A stretch of DNA of 64,000 nt from Nocardioides euryhalodurans (lineage in GTDB: Bacteria > Actinomycetota > Actinomycetes > Propionibacteriales > Nocardioidaceae): NCBI RefSeq assembly GCF_004564375.1, contig NZ_CP038267.1:3722501-3786500 (forward strand), given 5' to 3'. A program made the position numbers and the translations under genes. The notes beneath the pieces were generated by a model. The model had not been told where the DNA came from, searched no databases, and saw only the letters and a program-made list of their open reading frames with translations. Shown here one piece after another: positions 59,123 through 64,000 of this stretch (positions within the stretch are counted from its first letter, which is position 1; every line of letters begins with the position of its first letter).

Positions 59123-59959
59123 TCACACGGCGAGCAACCGCTCGCACGCCGCCACCAGACGGGCACGGAGCGGGGCGCCCCGCTCGGCGAAGTGCCGCTG
59201 CGCCGCGGCGTACTGCTGCTTGCCCTGGGGCGTCTCGATCCGGACCGGCTCGTAGCCGAACCCCGCCAGGTCGTACGGCGCCGCCCGCATGTCCAGCTCG
59301 CGGATGTCCCACGCGAGCTCGAAGCACTCGGCGACCAGCTCGGAGGGGACCATCGGGCTGAGCCGGAAGGCGTGCTTGTAGAGGTCCATCCCCGCGTGGA
59401 GGCAGCCCGGCTGCTCGAAGGCCGGCCGGTCGTCGCGACCGGGACTCAGCGTGTTGCGGGGGCGGGCCTCGTCGGTGAAGAACCGGAAGGCGTCGAAGTG
59501 GGAGCAGGCGACCCGGTGCGACTCCACGACCGCGTCGGTCCCGCTCGCGCCGAGCCGCAAGGGCTGCGGGTGGCGGGTCTGGTCGGCCCGGTAGACCATC
59601 GCCCACTCGTGCAACCCGAAGCACCCGGTGTGGGCCGGCCGGGACGCGGTCGCCACCAGGAGCCGGTGGATCACCTCCAGGACCGGGCGCTGCGACACGA
59701 CGTGGGCCTCGCTCACCGTGCCGTCCGCGTAGCCCTTCAGGTCCGCGTACTCCGGGGCGTCGAGCAGCCTCACGCCGAAGCCGGGGTGCCAGCGCAGCAG
59801 CTGTGCCGGACGCTGGGAGTAGTAGGAGAAGAGGAAGTCGTGGACCGGGTGCTTCTCTCCCGCCCGGCGGCGCGCGAGGTGCGGCCCGACGTACGGCGCC
59901 AGCCGCTCCACGTGCGCGGCCGACCGCGCGCGCCACGTCGCCTCCTCGAGCACCTCCAC
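59123..59959 (-). CDS. Uncharacterised actinobacterial protein (often labelled 3-methyladenine DNA glycosylase)
   Basis: 278 aa from the GTG at 59959, because TAGCCT lies 8 nt upstream; a TTG at 59968 overlaps that box. I recall the pattern HPVHDFLFSYYSQRPAQLLRWHPG and the closing PQGKQQYAAAQRHFAERGAPLRARL from actinobacterial proteins carrying the glycosylase label. I see none of the usual AlkA (helix-hairpin-helix) or AAG motifs, so that label is doubtful. GCFGLHEWAMVYR and GCLHAGMDLYKHAFRLSPMVPSEL carry several His residues that could bind metal. Confidence 0.65.
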   Translation of the reverse strand: MEVLEEATWRARSAAHVERLAPYVGPHLARRRAGEKHPVHDFLFSYYSQRPAQLLRWHPGFGVRLLDAPEYADLKGYADGTVSEAHVVSQRPVLEVIHRLLVATASRPAHTGCFGLHEWAMVYRADQTRHPQPLRLGASGTDAVVESHRVACSHFDAFRFFTDEARPRNTLSPGRDDRPAFEQPGCLHAGMDLYKHAFRLSPMVPSELVAECFELAWDIRELDMRAAPYDLAGFGYEPVRIETPQGKQQYAAAQRHFAERGAPLRARLVAACERLLAV

Positions 59960-60039
59960 GTGGGACAAGGCTACGCGTCGTCACCGGACCTGCACCGGGG
60001 GTTGGCCCCGTGTTCACCCCGCAGGAGCACCGTCGGTCC

Positions 60040-61590
60040 ATGACCTCTCGGGACCCCCGCCTCGGCCGCCGCCCCGTCCTGCTCGGGACGGCCGCCGCCG
60101 GCCTCCTCGCCACCACGCCGACCCGCGCCGCCCTGGCGCGCCCCGGCCAGCTCCGCCACCGCCTCCACCTGCCGTCCGGTGTGCAGTCGGGCGACGTGTC
60201 CACCGACCGGGCCGTCCTCTGGGCTCGCAGCTCCGGTCCCGGCCGCCTGGTCGCCCGCATCGACGACGGCCGTGTGGTCCGCGGTCCCGAGGTGGGGGAG
60301 GGGAGCGACTTCACCGGCCGGATCGAGCTGCGCGGCCTGCGCCCGGGGCGCGAGCACGCGGCGACCCTGTGGTTCGAGGGCGAGGACGGCTCGCGCGGCG
60401 AGACCGCCACCCTCACCTTCCGCACCGGCGACCGCCGCCCCGCCCCGACCAGCTTCGTGTGGACCGGCGACACCGCCGGCCAGGGCTGGGGCATCAACCC
60501 CGACCTGGGCGGCATGACCGCGTACGCCACGATGGCCGCCACCAGTCCCGACTTCTTCGTGCACGCCGGTGACACCGTCTACTCCGACGGGCCCCTGGAG
60601 GAGACGGTCGTCGAGCCCGACGGGCAGGTCTGGCGCAACGTGCTGATCCCCGAGGTCACCAAGGTGGCCGAGACGCTCGCGGAGTTCCGGGCGCGCCACC
60701 GCTACAACCTCATGGACGACAACGTCCGGCGGATGTACGCCGAGGTCCCGGTGCTGGCGCAGTGGGACGACCACGAGACCACCAACAACTGGTACCCGGG
60801 CGAGATCCTCGCCGACGACCGCTACATCGAGAAGCGGGTCGACGTGCTCGCCGCCCGCGCCCGCCGCGCCTGGCAGGAGTGGCAGCCGATCCAGGGCGCC
60901 GCGGTCCGCGGTCGCGGCCGCGACGGCTTCGCCGCGGCGCGCATCTACCGCAAGGTCGAGCGCGGCGCCCACCTCGACGTCTTCTGCCTGGACATGCGCA
61001 CCCACAAGTCGCCCAACACCGCCAACACCGAGCCGGCGCCGACGCCGGTCCTCGGCGGCCAGCAGGTCGGCTGGCTGATCCGTGAGCTGCGAGGCTCCCG
61101 CGCCACGTGGAAGGTGATCTCCGCCGACCTGCCGCTCGGGCTCGTGGTCCCCGACGGCACCGCCCAGGAGGGAGTCGGCAACGGCGATCCCGGGACCCCG
61201 CTGGGGCGCGAGCTCGAGATCGCCCGGGTGCTCTCGGCGATCAGGCGGTACGGCATCCGCAACGTGGTCTGGATCACCGCCGACGTGCACTACTGCGCGG
61301 CTCACCACTACTCCCCGGACCGAGCGGCCTTCACCGACTTCGACCCGTTCTGGGAGCTGGTCGCCGGACCGATCAACGCGGGCACCTTCGGCCCGAACGC
61401 CCTCGACGCCACGTTCGGCCCCGAGGTGGAGTTCTCCAAGGTCGGCGACCACCCCAACCAGTCGCCCCGCGGTGGCAACCAGTTCTTCGGCCACGTCGCC
61501 ATCGACGAGGCCGGCCTGCTGACCGCCTCGCTGCGTGACACGTCGGGGACCGTGCTGTGGAGCCGCGACCTCGAGCCCGACCCGGCCTGA
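60040..61590 (+). CDS. PhoD-like alkaline phosphatase, Tat-exported
   Basis: 516 aa. The signal region [23 protein letters not shown] is Tat-like. Core motifs: [51 protein letters not shown] and [21 protein letters not shown]. This GDT/HYC version belongs to the PhoD-like branch, distinct from the gene at 17340. GTG at 60010 is an alternative start. It lies divergent from the glycosylase-labelled gene. Converts extracellular organic phosphate; exact substrate unknown. Confidence 0.87.
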   Translation: MTSRDPRLGRRPVLLGTAAAGLLATTPTRAALARPGQLRHRLHLPSGVQSGDVSTDRAVLWARSSGPGRLVARIDDGRVVRGPEVGEGSDFTGRIELRGLRPGREHAATLWFEGEDGSRGETATLTFRTGDRRPAPTSFVWTGDTAGQGWGINPDLGGMTAYATMAATSPDFFVHAGDTVYSDGPLEETVVEPDGQVWRNVLIPEVTKVAETLAEFRARHRYNLMDDNVRRMYAEVPVLAQWDDHETTNNWYPGEILADDRYIEKRVDVLAARARRAWQEWQPIQGAAVRGRGRDGFAAARIYRKVERGAHLDVFCLDMRTHKSPNTANTEPAPTPVLGGQQVGWLIRELRGSRATWKVISADLPLGLVVPDGTAQEGVGNGDPGTPLGRELEIARVLSAIRRYGIRNVVWITADVHYCAAHHYSPDRAAFTDFDPFWELVAGPINAGTFGPNALDATFGPEVEFSKVGDHPNQSPRGGNQFFGHVAIDEAGLLTASLRDTSGTVLWSRDLEPDPA

Positions 61591-61649
61591 CCCGGGGCAG
61601 GTCTCGCGACCGGGCCGCCGGTCGGCGTACGCCGCCCCCACCCTCTCGA

Positions 61650-61655
61650 TAGGGT
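61650..61655 (+). promoter_or_regulatory. -10 box for a leaderless FAH-gltX mRNA
   Basis: TAGGGT with exactly 6 nt to the GTG at 61662. Confidence 0.5.
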
Positions 61656-61661
61656 CGGTCC

Positions 61662-62471
61662 GTGCGCATCGCAAGGTTCACGACAGGCGAGGACCCGCTC
61701 TACGGCGTGGTCACCGGAGAGCTCGACGACTACGGCCAGCCGGCCGACGACTCGGTGGTCGTCACGCTCGCCGGCGACCCGATGTACGTCGGCGTGAAGG
61801 CGACCCAGGAGGAGCACAAGCTCTCCGACGTCCGGCTGCTCGCGCCGGTGCTGCCGCGCAGCAAGGTGATCGGCATCGGCCGCAACTACGCCGCCCACGC
61901 GGCGGAGCTCGGCCACGACCTGCCCGAGGAGCCGTTGATGTTCCTCAAGCCCAACACCAGCGTGATCGGCCCGGGCGACACCATCGCCTACCCGTCGCAG
62001 ACCCAGGACCTCCACTTCGAGGGCGAGCTCGCGGTCGTCATCGGCCGGATCTGCCGCGACGTCCCGGCCGCGCAGGCGACCGACGTCATCTACGGCTACA
62101 CCATCGGCAACGACGTGACCGCCCGCGACCTGCAGCGCTCGGACGTGCAGTTCACCCGCGCCAAGGGCTTCGACACCTTCTGCCCGCTCGGCCCGTGGAT
62201 CGAGACCGACCTCGACCCGCAGCACTTCGCCGACGGGGTGTCGATCCAGACCCACCTCGAGGGCGACCTCAAGCAGGACGGCAACACCCGCGACCTGATC
62301 TTCGACATCCCGACCCTGGTCGCCCACGTCTCCAGCGTCATGACGCTGCTGCCGGGCGACGTGATCCTCACCGGCACCCCCGAGGGCGTCGGTCCCATGG
62401 AGGTGGGCGACGAGGTCGAGGTCTCGATCGCGGGCCTCGGAACCCTGACCAACAAGGTGGCCAAGCGATGA
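61662..62471 (+). CDS. Fumarylacetoacetate hydrolase family protein
   Basis: 269 aa. Family core: [44 protein letters not shown] (metal-binding Glu pair), [14 protein letters not shown] and [22 protein letters not shown]. Members cleave C-C bonds in acylpyruvates, or hydrate/decarboxylate related acids; the reaction is unknown here. Directly upstream of gltX with an ATGA overlap. Leaderless-type start. Confidence 0.87.
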   Translation: MRIARFTTGEDPLYGVVTGELDDYGQPADDSVVVTLAGDPMYVGVKATQEEHKLSDVRLLAPVLPRSKVIGIGRNYAAHAAELGHDLPEEPLMFLKPNTSVIGPGDTIAYPSQTQDLHFEGELAVVIGRICRDVPAAQATDVIYGYTIGNDVTARDLQRSDVQFTRAKGFDTFCPLGPWIETDLDPQHFADGVSIQTHLEGDLKQDGNTRDLIFDIPTLVAHVSSVMTLLPGDVILTGTPEGVGPMEVGDEVEVSIAGLGTLTNKVAKR

Positions 62472-63913
62472 GCGTCCGCGTCCGGTTCTGCCCCTCGCCG
62501 ACCGGCTCGCCCCACGTGGGGCTCGCCCGCACGGCGCTGTTCAACTGGGCCTTCGCCCGCCACCACGGCGGGAGCATCGTCTTCCGCATGGAGGACACCG
62601 ACAAGGAGCGCAGCACCCAGGAGTCGTACGACGCGATCCTCGACGTGTGGCGCTGGCTGGGCCTGACCTGGGACGAGGGCATCGAGGTCGGTGGTCCCCA
62701 CGGGCCCTACAAGCAGTCCGAGCGCACCGAGATCTACCGCGACGTCCTGGCCCGGCTGGCGGCGTCCTCGTTCACCTACGACTGCTTCTGCACCACCGAC
62801 GAGGTGACCGCCCGGCGCAAGGCGGCGGGCTCGAAGGTGCAGGGCTACGACGGGTTCTGCCGCGACCTGTCCGCCGAGCAGCGCTCCGCCTTCGAGGGCG
62901 AGGGGCGCCGGCCCGTGGTCCGCTTCCGGATGCCCGAGGGCAGCATCACCTGGACAGACCTGGTCCGCGGCGACGTCACGTTCGAGACCGAGTTCGTGCC
63001 CGACTTCGCGCTGTGCCGTGCCAACGGCGACCCGCTCTACACGCTGGTCAACCCCGTCGACGACGCCCTGATGGAGATCAGCCACGTGCTGCGCGGCGAG
63101 GACCTGCTCTCCAGCACCCCGCGCCAGATCGCGCTGCACGGAGCGCTGGTCGAGCTCGGGGTGTCGTCGGCCGTCCCGGAGTTCGGCCACCTGCCCTACG
63201 TGATGGGGGAGGGCAACAAGAAGCTCTCCAAGCGCGACCCGGAGGCCCACCTGCTGGCCTACCGCGACCAGGGCTTCCTGCCCGAGGGGCTGCTCAACTA
63301 CCTCGCCCTGCTCGGCTGGGCGATCGCCGCCGACCGCGACGTCTTCACCCTCGCGGAGATGGTGGAGTCCTTCGAGATCCGCGACGTCAACCCCAACCCC
63401 GCCCGCTTCGACCTCAAGAAGGCCGAGGCGATCAACGCCGACCACATGCGGATGCTGTCGGTCGAGGAGCTCACCCACCGGGTGCTGCCCCACCTCAAGG
63501 CCGCGGGCGTGGTCGGCGACCCGGTCCACGACTCCGACGCCCAGCTGCTCGAGCTCGCGATGCCGCTGGTCGCCGAGCGGATGAACAAGCTCACCGAGGC
63601 CGCCCCGATGCTCGGCTTCCTCTTCGTCGACGAGGCCGACTTCACCCGGCACGACGAGATCGACGACGCAGGACGCGAGGTCGTACGCGCGGCGCACGAG
63701 GCCCTGGCGGGGCTGGCCACGTGGTCCACGGCCGCGATCGAGGAGGCCCTGCGCAGCGCGCTGATCGAAGGGCTCGGGCTCAAGCCTCGCCTGGCCTTCG
63801 GGCCGGTGCGGATCGCCGCGACCGGCCGGAAGGTCTCGCCCCCGCTCTTCGAGTCCCTCGAGCTGCTCGGTCGCGAGCGGTCCCTGGCACGCCTGGCCGG
63901 GGCCCTCTCGTGA
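62468..63913 (+). CDS. gltX: Glutamyl-tRNA synthetase
   Basis: 481 aa. Class I signatures: [22 protein letters not shown] with HVGL as the HIGH box, and [14 protein letters not shown] with KLSKR as the KMSKS box. [19 protein letters not shown] and the anticodon-binding C-terminal half are complete. It charges tRNA-Glu, and in actinobacteria usually also tRNA-Gln for later amidation. The ATG overlaps the FAH gene stop, and its own stop overlaps the next gene. Confidence 0.95.
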   Translation: MSVRVRFCPSPTGSPHVGLARTALFNWAFARHHGGSIVFRMEDTDKERSTQESYDAILDVWRWLGLTWDEGIEVGGPHGPYKQSERTEIYRDVLARLAASSFTYDCFCTTDEVTARRKAAGSKVQGYDGFCRDLSAEQRSAFEGEGRRPVVRFRMPEGSITWTDLVRGDVTFETEFVPDFALCRANGDPLYTLVNPVDDALMEISHVLRGEDLLSSTPRQIALHGALVELGVSSAVPEFGHLPYVMGEGNKKLSKRDPEAHLLAYRDQGFLPEGLLNYLALLGWAIAADRDVFTLAEMVESFEIRDVNPNPARFDLKKAEAINADHMRMLSVEELTHRVLPHLKAAGVVGDPVHDSDAQLLELAMPLVAERMNKLTEAAPMLGFLFVDEADFTRHDEIDDAGREVVRAAHEALAGLATWSTAAIEEALRSALIEGLGLKPRLAFGPVRIAATGRKVSPPLFESLELLGRERSLARLAGALS

Positions 63914-64000
63914 CGCAACCGCCCTTCCCGCCGGGTCCGCCGCGACCGCCGAGCGACCCGGCGTGGCCGGCGCCGTCAGGTCCGCCGGTGACGCCGGGCC
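63910..64000 (+). CDS. Proline-rich protein, N-terminal fragment
   Basis: GTG overlapping the gltX stop (GTGA). The 30 visible residues begin [19 protein letters not shown] and are almost all Pro, Gly, Ser and Thr, as in many actinobacterial membrane or secreted proteins with disordered N-termini. The gene runs off the window end; nothing more can be said. Confidence 0.6.
   Translation, partial: MTQPPFPPGPPRPPSDPAWPAPSGPPVTPG

Overview
The window is very GC-rich, with GTG starts, ATGA/GTGA stop-start overlaps and TANNNT -10 boxes. Gene content (BioQ/BioY, FrnE-type DsbA, cobalamin salvage, ilvBNC-serA-leuB-ilvE-cimA) points to an actinobacterium, most like Nocardioides or another Propionibacteriales member. 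Placement is by gene content and style only. I saw no rRNA, tRNA, insertion sequence, prophage or CRISPR array; it looks like ordinary chromosome with housekeeping and accessory genes mixed.

Layout. 1-2930: end of a flavohaemoglobin, a DivIVA-domain protein and a bacterial nitric oxide synthase oxygenase, all co-directional. 2928-10935: a cobalamin riboswitch, then btuFCD-cobD-cobO-cobCU(fusion)-cobT-cobS, nearly all overlapping by 4 nt. 10949-14217: a minus-strand group (PQQ-type sugar dehydrogenase lipoprotein, hydrolase, small protein, EamA exporter). 14324-18992: DrrAB-type ABC exporter, BNR-repeat protein, PhoD phosphatase. 19001-25100: SRPBCC protein, ilvD, secreted protein, kynureninase, PadR/HAAS pair, VOC protein. 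25186-28671: attenuated ilvBNC. 28764-34535: ABC exporter, NCS1 permease, DUF418-like membrane protein, YdeI-like and FrnE-like proteins. 34640-43792: serA, M6 metalloprotease, MocR/YczE pair, DUF294 nucleotidyltransferase plus exonuclease. 43773-50125: methyltransferase, a structured leader region with a 41-aa gene, leuB, membrane protein, two-component pair, ilvE. 50129-54874: FkbM methyltransferase, YjbR protein, Ser/Thr kinase, attenuated cimA. 54919-64000: VOC protein, bioN-bioM-bioY divergent from bioQ, pentapeptide and M23 proteins, a second PhoD, FAH hydrolase, gltX and the start of a proline-rich protein.

How it fits together. A branched-chain amino acid regulon is spread over about 35 kb (ilvD, ilvBNC, leuB, ilvE, cimA, with serA). 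It carries two clear peptide-leader attenuators: LeuLeuVal codons before ilvB, and IleIleIle codons before cimA. A third possible leader (Val-Phe-Val-Leu-Ile) lies before leuB. Vitamin supply is also RNA- or repressor-controlled: a B12 riboswitch with a Shine-Dalgarno-sequestering hairpin, and a BioQ operator between bioY and bioQ.

A recurring regulatory style is a -10 box (TANNNT) ending about 6 nt before the start codon, which implies leaderless mRNAs for many genes. Convergent gene ends often carry long perfect inverted repeats without a U-tract, probably bidirectional terminators. The NO synthase/flavohaemoglobin/DivIVA group, the CobC-CobU fusion, the kinase with a second, histidine-less dimerisation segment and the leuB leader are the most unusual items.
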